In this document: piece by piece, positions 10,568 to 23,200 of the stretch
How positions within the stretch are numbered: the stretch's first letter is position 1
How the letters are laid out: the number at the start of each line of letters is the position of its first letter
Origin: Epiperipatus broadwayi
Lineage: Eukaryota; Onychophora; Udeonychophora; Euonychophora; Peripatidae
Assembly: GCA_028023455.1 (NCBI GenBank)
Contig: JAQFVV010000014.1
Coordinates: 749,336 to 813,335 of the forward strand
Reading direction: 5' to 3'
Length of the DNA: 64,000 nucleotides
The notes under the pieces: model-generated
Told to the model about the DNA's origin: nothing
The model's input: the letters and a program-made list of their open reading frames with translations, nothing else
The model's database searches: none
Made by a program: the position numbers and the translations under genes

Positions 10568-13500
10568 ATGCTAATTAAGATTGGTGGAGTCAATGTCAGG
10601 GGTCTCAACTCTTTTGACCATGCTCTGGCTATCAAGCGATGGCTAGATAGCATTAATTTACACATAGTGTGTCTTTCCGAGACCAAACTCCACCTTCAAT
10701 CTAACTAAAATATCTCAGGTACTAAAACAATATGGCATCTTCCAGTACTTTCCATCTAACTCCGCATCCTCTGGGGTAGCTTTTCTCATTAGTAAAAAAA
10801 TAGCCTATGACAAATGTAGAACACTTTATCTAAGTAAAGAACTTTTAATCTTAAACTTAACAATAGCTAATACTCCATTAACAATCATTTATCTATATAT
10901 CAACAATAATCCTAATCTTGTATTGTCATTCATCAATCAAATTAATGCTACACTAACCTCTATTACATCTCCAGTCATTTTATTTGGTGACTTCAACATG
11001 TGCTACCAAAACTTCAATTTCAAGTACCTGCATCTCTTAAACAGAGTATTCTTGTGTGGAGAAGGGTGCTTTTCACTCAACTCGTTCTTCTTTTATACAC
11101 TCCACAAGAGAACACTTATTGATGTACTATATTATACACCAGATTTGCATTATGATCTGGAAGCTAATCTTCAGCTTGTACCCTTTTCTGACCATCTGGC
11201 TTTACTGATATTGCTTCACTTGGATATCACAGCCCCACCACCTAATCAACACACCCGAACTATCAGATTGTTAAACAAAGCAGATACACTTTGAGGCTAT
11301 CTTCTCAGAGGTCTACATTCTCTTCAACAAGATTCAAATACTCTCTCTTCCTCCACTCCAAGCTTGGTCTGCTTTTGTAGGAATCCTGAGCTCTGTAATC
11401 AATACCTACACAAGAAAGACCAAGGGCCCAACCAACTTCTTAGGGGGCTTGATCATGTTGGTCACAGAATGTCAGAATTATCATCCACTAATGCCAATAT
11501 TACAGACATTATAGATCGTAAGAATCAATACCGTCAAAAATAGGGTGCTTGCTCAATATCTTGCTACAAAAAGGACAATTTTTTTTTTGTGGACCAGCAC
11601 AATTGGACCCATAGCTACATTAGATGGGCTATTGGTATCTCCAAACAGCCCACACCATCCATGATCACAATAGATCACTGTGATTATGGAGGTTCTGCTA
11701 TGCTAATGAAAATACATTGAATTGTTCAATACCAAGTTACAGAGTGTCAATTTTCAAATCGGAGACACCTGTAGCAACACAACTGAAACTGATGATCACA
11801 ACATAACTGAAGCACTCATATTACAGAAATTACTTGCCTATTCAGAAAACACCCACCTAGGATTACATGGTATTTCTCACTTTGTCCTTGTCCATCTAAG
11901 CTATTTTACCATGCCTATTTTTTTGGTGGCTTATTAATGTACTAGCTGGGGACTTTCAGAGCATACCAGAGCTCTATCCCATACCACTAGTGCCGTTTAT
12001 GAAAAAACACATGAATCTCTCCAGTCTTTCCAATAAACGTCCAATTTCTATGGCTCCTTTACTTATTAAGACTATTGAGGCCATTATCAAGATAAAATAC
12101 AAGAACATTTATTTACACAAATTTCAGCTTTTCAATTTGCACGCAAGGGATCCTCGACCACTGAATCAGTCCGCCATTTCATGTTGCTTGTAGAACATGT
12201 CAGGAAGCATAGGAAGGCTATGCCAATAGCAGTCCAATTGGATTTTGTGTCAGCTTTTAATCGGTTGTGCCTTCTACCCCACTGCAAACCCTCAATGATT
12301 ATTCAGTCCCACAGGTGTATATAAGAATTATTGGTAATCTTATACACAATCGGTCAATTTTTATTTCCCTTGATGGATGTTTGGCTCCTGGATTCAGACC
12401 TCATCTATCCATACCCCAAGGCTCACCACTCAGCACCCTTTGTTTTGTGACATATATTGATCCATTACTAAAACAAATTGAATGCAGTTTACCTGGGATC
12501 TTTGTGCTTGTGCGGAATCAGGAAGTTCACATCTCATATGTAGATGATGTCACTGTCTTTCTTTCCTCCAGCAGGCACATACCCCACTTAGAGCAGATCC
12601 TTGAAAAGTATGCTTCCAATTTTAACCTTGTTATTAATTACTCAAAGTCATAAATATGGAAAATAAATAAGGGATCTATCATACCGTCTGTTTTCACCTC
12701 CAAGCCTCAAAATTTTCTAGGCTTTTTAATTGCTCTGTCCAAAACAACTATGAGAAAACAAATACAGGAATCCATCCTAGATAAAACAAGACAAATAGTT
12801 AAATTTCTATCTTTAGTCTCTTTATCACTCCTGGGCAAAATAAAACTCCTTAACATGCTATTTCCTAGAATAAACTATTTTCTACCAATAATGAAACCCA
12901 CAAAAATTTTTCAATCCAAAATTAATTCTATTTGCTCCAAATTATTCTGGAAGGGCAGGGTTGTAGCTATCAGTTTTTCTAAAATGCAAGTTCATAGAGC
13001 TAGGCGGTCTTGGCTAGCATCTACATTTTATGTGCAGAAATCAATTGGTCTACTGAGAGCAATTTGTCTGGACATACCAGGTAACAACATTGTCTTTCCA
13101 ATTGATCCTACAGACACTCCCCCACATTCTAAAAGCAAATGGATTACTGACAGCTGTTACGTTAACTGCCTCATTACTATCTCAATGCAAACCATTCAAA
13201 ATTGGAAATCATACTGGGAGGTGTACAAAATGATATATCCAAACCTACTGATATTACAGTCAGAATTAGATCTAAACACTAGACAAATCATCAAAAGGTC
13301 CAGAAATTCGATGTTTGAGCCTAAATATATAGATGTCCTCATTAAGTTTAACCTCTCGGCCTTACCTACTAATCACTTTCTAGTGTGGTGAAGAGGCTTT
13401 ACAAGACTTGAGCCTCTATGCAAATTATGTTGAACAGATGACGGAACTTTACATCATCTGTTCTATAAGTGTCCCTTTCTTGCTCCACTGTGATCCCTAA

Positions 13501-13700
13501 TTGTAAGCAATGTGTCTTCCAATATAAGGAATGTCTTATCAATCAAGACAGCCATCAAAAATGGCACTTACTCCATCATCAGACTTGCGATTTACTTACT
13601 AATTTCACTTTGGCTCATGAGGTGTAAAATTCTTTTCACCAATACCAACCACAATATTTCTCAGATCTACACAAAAATAATTACCAAGATTAGGGACTGA
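10568..13700 (+). pseudogene. LINE A ORF2 (APE endonuclease + reverse transcriptase), broken
   Basis: ORF2 starts at ATG 10568 with IGGVNVRGLNS, the opening beta-strand of APE-type endonucleases, followed by LSETKL. The catalytic GDFN motif is present (about 10987-10998) and so is SDH (about 11199-11207). RT pieces follow in three frames: NKRPISMAPLLIKTIE (about 12032), palm motif A as QLDFVSAFN (about 12234), PQGSPLSTLCF (about 12414) and the catalytic box YVDD (12537-12548). The thumb/C-terminal part occupies 12750-13391, and the C-terminal Cys/His region after 13391 is out of frame. In-frame stops and frameshifts (the first stop near 10706) rule out function. Confidence 0.8.
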
Positions 13701-13925
13701 GACAAGTTGCTAGCACCTCACCTTTTGTTTACAGAGACCTGGTCTAATTTCACGCTGTACACAAGGAACGAATCACCTCATGCTTAATCCAGAGTTTTCT
13801 CTGACTCAAGTCTATGTTTTCTAAATAATGGCAATCCTGGTGACATTTATATATCAATGTAAACAATAAGAAGTTCATGAATAAAACATTACTTTAATAA
13901 AAAAACAAAACAATAATAACCAATT

Positions 13926-14242
13926 GGGACATTTCATTTGCAGAAGTTAACAAGTTGATCATAATCACAAACCTTTTATTTGTGAACAAAAAGGACGGTA
14001 AACGTTTAATTATAAGCATTGTATTGTGATATTGCATTTACTAATTTTTGAATTTACCTTATCCAATAAAACATTTTTATATTTCTTATAATCTCATTTG
14101 GAAAACAGCCACATGTTATATGCAAGAATTGTAAAAATAAGTTATACATATATTTAAATTTAATATTTTTAACGGATTAATATAGATATAAATTATTTAA
14201 TAAAGTACGTTTTTTAATTGAAGTTAATTCTACAGTCAAGAT
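13926..14242. other. AT-rich spacer
   Basis: No feature is recognised. Confidence 0.4.
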
Positions 14243-14549
14243 GTATTAAAATGCAGTAACCAAATAGACCATTTCTGCTGATCGAAAGAAAACAATTCAT
14301 GATCAAAAGATAGTCGCTTTTGATCAGTCACTCAGGTTTTTTTGTATGAGCTAGTAGCTGGACCTTATAATTATAAGAATTGTGATACAATGCATCCCAA
14401 CATCTCAACTCTTATAACTACAATTTATATATAACAGCTTGAATAATTGATCAAAAGCAACCATCTTTTGTTTAAGTATAACTTAGACAAGTTTACTACT
14501 GTTTTTTTTTTACTTCAGAACCTATCTGATTGGTTACTGCATTTAAGTA
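14243..14549. mobile_element. Foldback MITE, ~90-110-bp imperfect inverted arms
   Basis: The left end (tattaaaatgcagtaacc) returns inverted at the right end (ggttactgcatttaagta). Inside, aaaagatagtcgcttttgatca on the left pairs with tgatcaaaagcaaccatcttttg on the right. The centre has smaller inverted bits (cttataattataag / cttataac). There is no coding content. A TA target duplication is possible (TA near 14243 and 14549) but not proved. Confidence 0.65.
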
Positions 14550-15018
14550 TACATTGTTTGTATAGATTATTATTTGTTTAGATATTGATCAAATCATTGT
14601 AGCTGGTTGGATGGAATCCCATACTCAATCTAGTTAGTCATGGCATAATTTGATAATGCTGAAGAGTGTATAATTTCTTCCCATGGATTTCCCCAATATC
14701 CAGGTGGTACCTTAGTTTAAACTTAGCATAAATCCTAAGAGGGGTAATGATCTTGAAAAATAGTTGTGGTCTATTTTATAAATTAAAATTCAATTTAGAA
14801 TCAGACAAGTTATATTTTCTGCGCTATCTTTTTATAACATCTTTGAGATATTTTGAGATCATTACAAATGACATATAACAGAATACTCATGAATGACCTT
14901 GGCTATCTAATATTAAAAAAATAAATAAATATATTTTTATCTTAGTATCTATTATTAAGCATTCAATTTTAATTGTATTTAATTTTAAAACTAAATAACT
15001 TTAAATACTTTATAATTA
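14550..15018. other. AT-rich spacer
   Basis: No feature is recognised. Confidence 0.4.
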
Positions 15019-16540
15019 TGTTTCAAAAAGACACTTTATTGCATTAAAGAGGTTTTACATTGATTACATTGTTTTCTCATAATTTTACATTGATAGCATT
15101 GTTATTTACATGGTATAGTGATGTGATTTAGCTACATAACATTTGGGCATAAGATTGCCAAGTCATGGGAGGGTTACTTAAGGGTACATGGTTATGGTTT
15201 GAGTATTAAGTATTTATATCTTGAGTTCAGATTTTTTCCATATTGATTTTATGTCTTTCATATTTGATATATTCAATTTAGAGTTGTTCATTGATTAATA
15301 TGTCCTGAGACAGATCAAAAAGATCAATTAACATACTCACTGTTACTATGATTTGTTAAACTCACTGTTCGTATGATTTGCTAAATATATTGTTTCCATG
15401 TTGCTGGATTTGTATTTGCATGCTATGTGAGTTGACCATTGATTGACTGCAGTTATAGCATTGATTGCTGCGTAAGCAGTGACCAAATTGTCACATATGG
15501 TTGCGGTTTTGATATTGGTTTGTCTTTATTTCTTATCTGAGTTAATTTATTTCTAAAGGTGGACATGTGTCTTCTGGTATTGTTGCCTAGTAAGAATGTG
15601 CATCTTGTGCTTCAAAAGTCATATAAAACAAATGTGGCTGACCTTGTATTCAGAATTGATTTTCCTTGATATGCACCTATAATCTTATCTATTGTAGTAT
15701 TCGATCATCTGTGTCACACATTGTGTTCCTTATTTGTCTCAGTGCTGTACATTGGTATATGAGATGTTGTAAAGTTTCTTCAGCCTGATGGCATAATCCA
15801 CAAAATGTATCAATTGAAAAGTAAATTCTCCTATTATGTATACTTTGTTGGCATGGCAAGGAGATTAATTTTAGTAATGAAATTAAAGTACTTGGGTTCT
15901 AATATCCATGCTTTATATCTTTGTAATAATTTTTATTGTTTATTCTTAGCATTGGAGGAGGGTCATTATTTTTTGTTCCTGATGTATAAAGTTATATATA
16001 TCCCAGTATGTATATTTATCTGTGTATTGTTCAGATATATTAGATGTCTTCTTGTATTGATAGAACATTGGTATAATATATTGCTGCTGTGGAGAGGCTG
16101 TGTCAGTGTAATCATTTTGGATCAGGCAATTGAGCTTTGGGAATTGTTTTATTATTGCAATTATGAGATTTTTCAATTTTTGCATGTGAAATGTATTAAT
16201 ATTATGCAGTCCCAGCCCATTCTTTATGAGAGGTTGGTTGAGCCATTCAGTTTATGCAGCTGGTTTCTTTGACCATAAGAGTTGATTATATATTGCTTTA
16301 GTTTGTTGACTGAATGTTTTGGTAAATGGTATGATTGGTTGATAATAGGTTATTTTTGTAATTATGAGTTGGTTTATAAGCTATACTTTGGAGTATACTG
16401 ACATACGTTTTTGGTAGTGAGTTAACAATCCATTGTGCTTCATCCCTCAGTTTGTTCTGGTGTGACATCTCTCATTTCAGTTGTCCCCAGATGGAATGGA
16501 AATCCTAGGAATGGGGTCAATTTTTGTTTTCGTCGATTAG
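15019..16540 (-). mobile_element. LINE fragment D, 5'-truncated, same family as B
   Basis: Read on the minus strand, this is the 3' end of the LINE family. It contains FLGFPFHLG (about 16505-16531), matching FLGFPFHMG in element B; then a segment (15946-16185) with KLKNLIIAIIKQFPKLNCL and YTYWDIYNFI, matching B's KLRNSIITILAKYSKIN and YLYWDIYGLI; then a broken C-terminal part with ATFVLYDF and TRCTFLLGNNTR (B: ATFVLYAY, TRCTFLIGNNTR). The 3' end (gtaaaacctcttt...gtctttttgaaacat on the minus strand) resembles B's end. Several stops and frameshifts; dead. The plus-strand open frame at 15805-16272 is a shadow. Confidence 0.85.
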
Positions 16541-16549
16541 TACCCATAC

Positions 16550-16765
16550 ACCACCTAATGTCAGCGCATAGCACCGGAATTCGTAGGTAGGGGGATCTGA
16601 TGTCTTTGCCGATCTGAAGGATCATCCATCACATGCGAAACAATTTTTAAAACATTATCCACCTCAGCATGTAGCACTGGAATTGGCAGGGAGGGGGGAT
16701 CCAATGGTTTTGACGATCAGAAGGATCGTCCCTCACAACATACACAACATTTTTAAAAACAAAAT
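16550..16765. repeat. Two-unit tandem repeat, ~103-bp period, GC-rich
   Basis: Unit one and unit two share agcac(c/t)ggaatt, then a run of G followed by gatc, then gacgatc/gccgatct..gaaggatc and tcc(a/c)tcaca, ending with acaatttttaaaaaca-like sequence. Key anchors are at 16571 and 16674. It directly adjoins the 5' border of LINE fragment D. Origin unknown. Confidence 0.65.
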
Positions 16766-19700
16766 TATTTAATAAAATCTAATATTTCCTTTTTTCAATT
16801 AACATCTGATCAAAAAAAAATTTTTTTCAACACTATTTTAAAATAATTTATGAAACACAATTCGATTTGAAAATTCCCCTGTGATCAAGCCAAGCTTATG
16901 CTTTGAAAGTCTTGTAGCTGCCCCTGCACAAAATACATTTTATGCGTGATTTCTATATAATGATGGAACGTACACTTTTGAAATTTGTTTAATCTTAAAA
17001 ATATGTGTATGAAAGCGGGTCTTTTGTCTTACAATTAATACTATCTAAAACTATGTCAGATGATATAAAAAAGTACTGCGAATGCACATGCAAAGACTTA
17101 GGACAACTTGAATTGTACACACCCTCACATCCATCATATTGTAGCATTCTGTGAAGTGTGTGATAGTACTGTGAAGCACAAAAGTGGCTTAGCAGCCAAT
17201 AAGAACAGAAATGTTCTATAGGCTGCATGAGCAGTATATTTCTGTGCTTTTGCATGGAAACAGCGACATCAGGCGGTGTGCAGGGGTTAATCGATGACAA
17301 CCTCAATTTTGATTGATAGAGGTGTGTGCATGGTTTACTTGTTAGACATGACTGTGCTGCTGTCTTTGCTGAGTTAAATTTTAGCTTGTATTTATTTGTA
17401 TATTCCTGTAATATTTTTTGTAATTAAGAGTATTTGATAAATAATATGATGTCAGACAGACTTGGGCAAAGATAATATCATCTAATGAACTTAGTGCATA
17501 CATAAATTAAAATTGCAAATTTTAGCAGTTTTGTAAAGAATATTAAATTGAATATTCAAAAAGAATAGAAATAAATAAAGGTTTCATTGCTAATTTTATG
17601 TAGGAAAGTAATTAATAAAATCAAGCAAATCAATAAGGCATAAAAGCAATTAAGCCCATCACACAATTTTTACTGCTATTAAAACAATCTACAATGTTTT
17701 TTCCCTAAAAAAACATATGTAAGTTAATGTTAAATATGCATTTTTAATTATATAAATAACAATTTAAATGCTCAAATTATGTATTATAAAATAACATTTT
17801 AATAAATAAATATAAGTAAAATATTTTTTAAACAAACTCGGAACAGGGTAGTTGAAGCCATTAACAATCAGATTTACCAATTGATAGATACTAAAGTTTT
17901 ACAATTTTTTTTCCTTTAACATTTTTTTTTCTACACTGGTCGTCCAATATTTTTCATGGTCCCCCCCCCCTACTTTTTAATAAAAAAATTCCTTATTCTC
18001 TTATTTCATTATGATTTCATAAATTTGGTTAACTCTTTTGTTAACTAATTCCTCCTACTCTTATTTGAAAACCCTAATGATCGTTTAAATTATATTTTCA
18101 ACATTTTGATTTTACAATTAAATTTTTCTTCTATATCATATTTTTACAATGTTACATTATTTATTATACATATAAGTTTGCAAATGAAATATGTTCTAAA
18201 AGATGAGAGTTACATTTTGGAAAATATAAACAAATTTATTAAAGTGAAATACATAATGTATTCAACAGTTGTCTTTCCAGAAATATTCAAAAATTATTTT
18301 TTTGTTTGAACTCCATTTTCAAGATTCAAAACAAATTTTTGTTCAGACATTGTAAAGAAATGAAATTCTACTTTAAATTATAATATTGCACTTATTATTA
18401 TTAAAATTTCACAAAAAATTTCTCCACTGACTTTTATGAAAACATTTCATTGAATCAATCACAGCCTTTTCTTTAATGTAATTATGGTTTTATTTGACTT
18501 GGCTTCTTAAAATCAAACATTCTTAAATAAAATCTAATTAAATTTATATAAATATATTACAAATATGTCATATATAGAAGCATAAATATGTAAATAAATT
18601 ACTGAAAGTTACTTTTTTTTCCAGAATAATAAAAGAACAAAGTTTATTCTTGAAGCCTGAGAATATAGAATCTACCAATCAGTGATATTATCAGTGTCTG
18701 TATTTAATTTGACCAATTATTGGCATTGTTGACTACTTTGAATTACCAATATTTGTATGATGTTTATATGAAACTGACATTTTCAGATTTTTTTTTAAAA
18801 ACTAATAATCTTAGTTCCAATTTTGCCATTAAATTAATGAAAACTGGAAAAATAGCATTATAGATAGACACAAAATAGAGAAGAAAAGCTGAAATCAATT
18901 GCAGTGCCATAATGCTTCCCAATATGCTGAAGACACATTGCTGGTTAATTGACTATTAATAACATTGGTTCAAAAATTATTGAAATAAAAGAACTTATTT
19001 TAGCTTTCAGGGAAATATATATTTCAATTAAAGAAAACATTTTTTACTAAATTTGTAAGTTTGAGGGAAACTAGGGTAAAGCATATGTTTATGTATAAAA
19101 ATAAATAAATTTATAACTCAACTTTTAATTATAAAATGAATAAAATTAATATTATTGACAGTAGCCACTTTTGTTCAAAGTTATTAAATTTTTCTATCAA
19201 CTACTTTTTTTTCTAAAATGCTATAGTCAAGTAAAATCGAAACATAAATGTCAGTATTTAATAAGAAATAAATATTTAATAATTTTGTAAAAAATAATAA
19301 ATAAAAATATTGTGTATTCATATATTAATTATTTATACTATCATATCAATAACAGACAATATTGGGCAAGCACAGGAGTGTACTTTCTTTTCAGTAGATT
19401 CACTAATAATGTCTCTTAAACACTGACAGCTTCTGATATATATATATAATTTAGTTAGAATTAGCATTTTAGATAAATTTTAATCAATAAAACTAATCAA
19501 TTTATTTTTTAAGTTATTGCTATTAATGAAAGACAATGGAAATTTTTATTGTACCCCTGGATGAGAAATTTCATTAATTTTATTGAAAAGTTAATTTTAT
19601 CTTTTAATTACAAATGAAGGTATATATTTTTACAAAATAATACTCCAGTATCTAGCTGTATTAGCTATTGGAAAAAATCTTAAGCTTGCTGGAAATGTAT

Positions 19701-20148
19701 TTAAGCTCCATCTATCCTAGTTTTCAATCCTGTGTTGCAGACATTTCAAGTAGATATAATGATTACCATGCTATGAGGACATTATATCAATATAATAATC
19801 ATATGATAAATTCAAGACTAGTCTTTGAGTTCAGTCAATATAAAGAGCACAATATAAATCTAGAACCTTGCTATTAGATTCAGTTTATGATTTTGTAATA
19901 CATAGCTTGATAAATAAATGAATTTATCAAAGTCACTTGTTTGATAGAGAAACATGACATATTAATACAATCAAATAATATGCTTATATCTATTTTCAAA
20001 TTTTTATTGAATTTTTTGATCTGGATAATGAATTAATATTTAATATTAATTATATATTTTCTGACTGATGATTATTACATTATTAGTTATAAATATATAT
20101 ATATCACATGTTCACCATTTCTTATGCTTGCTTTTAACTGATATTAAA
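16766..20148. other. AT-rich DNA with one GC-richer patch
   Basis: There is no convincing gene. The minus strand over 16995-17306 is open for about 100 codons, with ordinary amino-acid complexity and higher GC, but it lacks an ATG at its start, splice borders or a known domain; I leave it unassigned. A C10 run lies at 17961-17970. Several tttttttccag-type acceptor look-alikes occur (for example near 18623) without downstream open frames. Confidence 0.4.
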
Positions 20149-20562
20149 ACAGGCAAAACTCACTATATGTATTGCCACACACAGCAAGCTAGAGTATTCA
20201 ATGGATGCCAGAAGGCTAGTGCATAAAATCCCCATCTAGCGCCTACTCATCCAATATCCCCAGACTATATAAGCTAATGAGCTTGGAATGAAAATATTAA
20301 GGTGTTTTCAATTTAAGACTCATAGTTTTGTAGTTAAGTAGAGATAAAAGGGTGGCAGCTGGAGGGTTGCATTAGATTCTAAGATCTAGGTGCAGTGCTC
20401 TCTGACCCAAGGCTCCTCACTGATGAAGACCACAATCCAGAACTAGTCTGGGGATATTGGATGAGTTGGCACTAGATGGGGGTTTTTAAGCAAAGCCTTC
20501 TGGCATCCATTGATTACTCTAGCCTGCTGTGTGTGGCAATACGTATAGTGAGTTTTGCCTGT
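20149..20562. mobile_element. MITE with 119-bp terminal inverted repeats
   Basis: The left arm 20149-20267 begins ACAGGCAAAACTCACTATA, and the right arm 20444-20562 is its inverse, about 90% identical by eye (shared blocks: attgccacacacagca, caatggatgccagaaggct, actcatccaatatcccca). The 176-bp centre has no coding content. Flanks read ttaaaa before CAGGC and ttataa after GCCTG, a possible imperfect 6-bp target duplication. The superfamily is uncertain. Confidence 0.85.
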
Positions 20563-22300
20563 TATAAATATATATAAATGCTAATTATTGCATTATGAAT
20601 AATTTTATAATCATTGGATTTATATATTATTTCTAAAACTTTTTAGGAAACTTTGAATCTAGAAGCTGTGGAAGTATTTTTATTTTCTAAAACATAATTT
20701 TAATAAATGTAGGAGAATTAAATATTGTATATTATATAAAATAATTATGATGAAAACAATAATTTTAAATTAATTAGTTTAAAAAGAGTGTATTCTATTT
20801 TTAGATTTGAAATAAGTTAATATTTTACACTGAAATCAGTATTTGTTTTATCAATGTTCAAAAATCTGAAAATTCTAATAATTTTTGAAGATGTTCTGCA
20901 TTTTACAATATTCATCTAGAAACATAATTTTTTTTTTTTTTTTGCCTTTAGGAATTACATTGGAAGATGATATCTTGATCTACATATGACAATTAAAAAT
21001 GCTAATTAGAAAGTACTTCACAACTATAATAAGCTGTGAATAACAAAATTTTTTCAAAAATTTTAAATAGAAGAAGCATTCAAAGTATCATAACTTTTTT
21101 TGCATTCTGACACTTTCTATTGTTCCATCTAGTGAAAGTTTCCAGAAATGCTCAACCTTTCTGACTTGGTTCTCTTTTAATTTAATTTTATAAGTGAATA
21201 ATATTGTAAAAAAATCACATTAGACCACCTTATACATTTAAAAACTAATCTGTAAATGTAATAATATACCATAAACATCATCACAGATTTTTACATAAAC
21301 TAAAATTAAAAATGAATGAATTTGTTTTTAATTTTTTTAAAGATGAATACAAGGTAGTATTATGATAATTCTATCGAATTCTGCTTTAACATCTGATATT
21401 TTCTTATAAAAATTACTATATTTTAAAAGATTTTAACACCAAGTCAATTTTGATATATCAGATACTGTCTTTTTTTTCTTTATATTATAGTCAAGTATAT
21501 TACCTTGTATTTCTAAAAATAAAACATAAGTGAATAAATAATCAACCAATTAGTGTGAAAGTAATCAAAAATACTTGTAAGGATGCAAAAATCATTTTAA
21601 ATTATACTTCAAAATTTTTGTGTGAAAACTAAACCTGAAAAATATGAACATCCTTTTAGCATTTTCTTTTGTCTGAAGAACAAAGGAAAATGTTTCAATC
21701 TTAGCTGCAGTTTCATAAGATGCTGACTACTTCAGATTTTTTTTCAACTTTAACAACAATAAAATTATTGTATTAAAATTTATTAAAAAAAACTGATTCA
21801 TTAACACTTAAGATAATGTTAATACTACAATCTAAAATTACATGACACCAATTTTTTTTTTCTGCGGAAATTTTGAATGATTTTCAATGATGATGTGGGT
21901 TTACAAGTTAACTGGAATTTAACACATTTATGAAATGGAAAATTTAATTTTTTTAATTTCATTTAAAAACATGGGCATAAAATTTTATAACATCAAAAAA
22001 TACTCAATATTTGATTAAAAAAAAAATTAAATATCAGTCTTTCTTTATATATAAACTAATTCAAAATAAAATTTATATAGATTTCAGTGGTTTCAGCTTT
22101 TATTTCTTTATTGACATATCACCCCCTCCTGTTCTTATATGATCAGATTAACTATCTTTATTAGACTATAAATGTCGAGATAGTATATTTTATATGTATA
22201 TCACATGATAGTTTATATAATAAAAAATCTATTAAATATTTACGATTTTTTTAAAAATATATAACCAAAAATATAAAATTACCTATACATTTGCAGCAGT
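20563..22300. other. AT-rich non-coding DNA
   Basis: No gene is seen. A strong acceptor-like site (T16 then gcctttag, to about 20952) is followed by only 12 open codons, too little to call an exon. Confidence 0.4.
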
Positions 22301-23200
22301 GAAGAAGACTTCTAGCCTAAAAAAAACACACACATATATATTGTACCCTCACTTCTCGATATATGATATAACTTAAAATATGACTAGCTCAATTAAATCA
22401 TTATGCTCGGCTAAAATATATATAACTATCTTTAATATATTTTTATAATACTATATCTTATTAGATTTATTATAACTTATCCAAAATTAATATAGTTCAA
22501 TATTATGTACTAATTAAATAAGTATTTACTAAAATCATGAGACTATGAAGTGAAGTTACAATTGGTAATTGAATTTACATTGAATCAATGTCTTTCCAAG
22601 ACACTGTCTCAATGGCATAAGAATACTATTACCTCTTCATTATCTCATTACTAACTCTACAGCACTCTTATGACTTTTATCAATGAACTATCCTTAATAA
22701 TAATAGATAAATAAATCTCAATCTTTTATTAAGGAAATATAATTAAAGAATCTCAGGTTCTTCTAATTATCTTAAAGTAATAATAATTCGTGCAAATAGG
22801 AATGATAAGGGATTTAATATCAAACCTAAATACACCTAACTTATTCTAATAACAATAACTAACAATAATAATCTTTAGTGTATAGCTTAATTTTATCTAT
22901 TTGATTATACCATTAATCATTAAGAAAATAAGTAAATCATATACATGTTTCATTTCCATATAGTATCTTAATTTTAAAATAGACCAAAATCTTATAATTT
23001 AACAATTTGTGGCAATAAATAATATTATACTCTTATATTGTGCAGTATAATTACTTTGTGACCATTGTAATATTATATGTTAATGTCAATCAATTTCTAT
23101 AAATTATATTAAGAAAATATTGTGTTTCTTTCTAAAATAATAATAATAATAAATTCATATTGTGCAAATATTATGTTTATTCAAATTATCTGTTGTCAAA
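22301..23200. other. C-over-G biased AT-rich DNA
   Basis: No gene is seen. The plus strand carries clearly more C than G by eye (for example 22621-22680). The same bias continues to about 26,700. Confidence 0.4.

Larger units (their letters stand above)
8800..13925 (+). mobile_element. Non-LTR retrotransposon A, nearly full length, decayed
   Basis: This is an APE-endonuclease LINE with two reading frames: ORF1 (zinc knuckle, about 8.9-10.4 kb) and ORF2 (endonuclease, reverse transcriptase and C-terminal region, about 10.57-13.7 kb). A CpG-richer 5' leader begins near 8815 (cgttccgtgacgatcgt). The 3' end is A-rich and ends in aataataac near 13,920, in line with a TAA-type tail. Protein-level similarity to element B (53.6-58.7 kb) is clear in both ORFs. 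The EN opening, the RT motifs and the architecture suggest the L1/Tx1 side of the non-LTR tree, but that placement is inference. Many frameshifts and stops make it inactive. Confidence 0.85.

Noticed and set aside
15805-16272. 155-codon plus-strand open frame
   Set aside because: The minus strand of the same interval encodes recognisable ORF2 of the LINE family (YTYWDIYNFI etc.), so this is a shadow.
16995-17306. 103-codon minus-strand frame
   Set aside because: It begins at a non-ATG codon, has no splice borders or family resemblance and ends in low-complexity sequence; noted as a GC-richer patch only.
20940-20990. Strong acceptor-like T16..gcctttag followed by ITLEDDILIYI
   Set aside because: Only about 12 codons are open and nothing else supports an exon; T-runs ending in AG are expected often in DNA this AT-rich.
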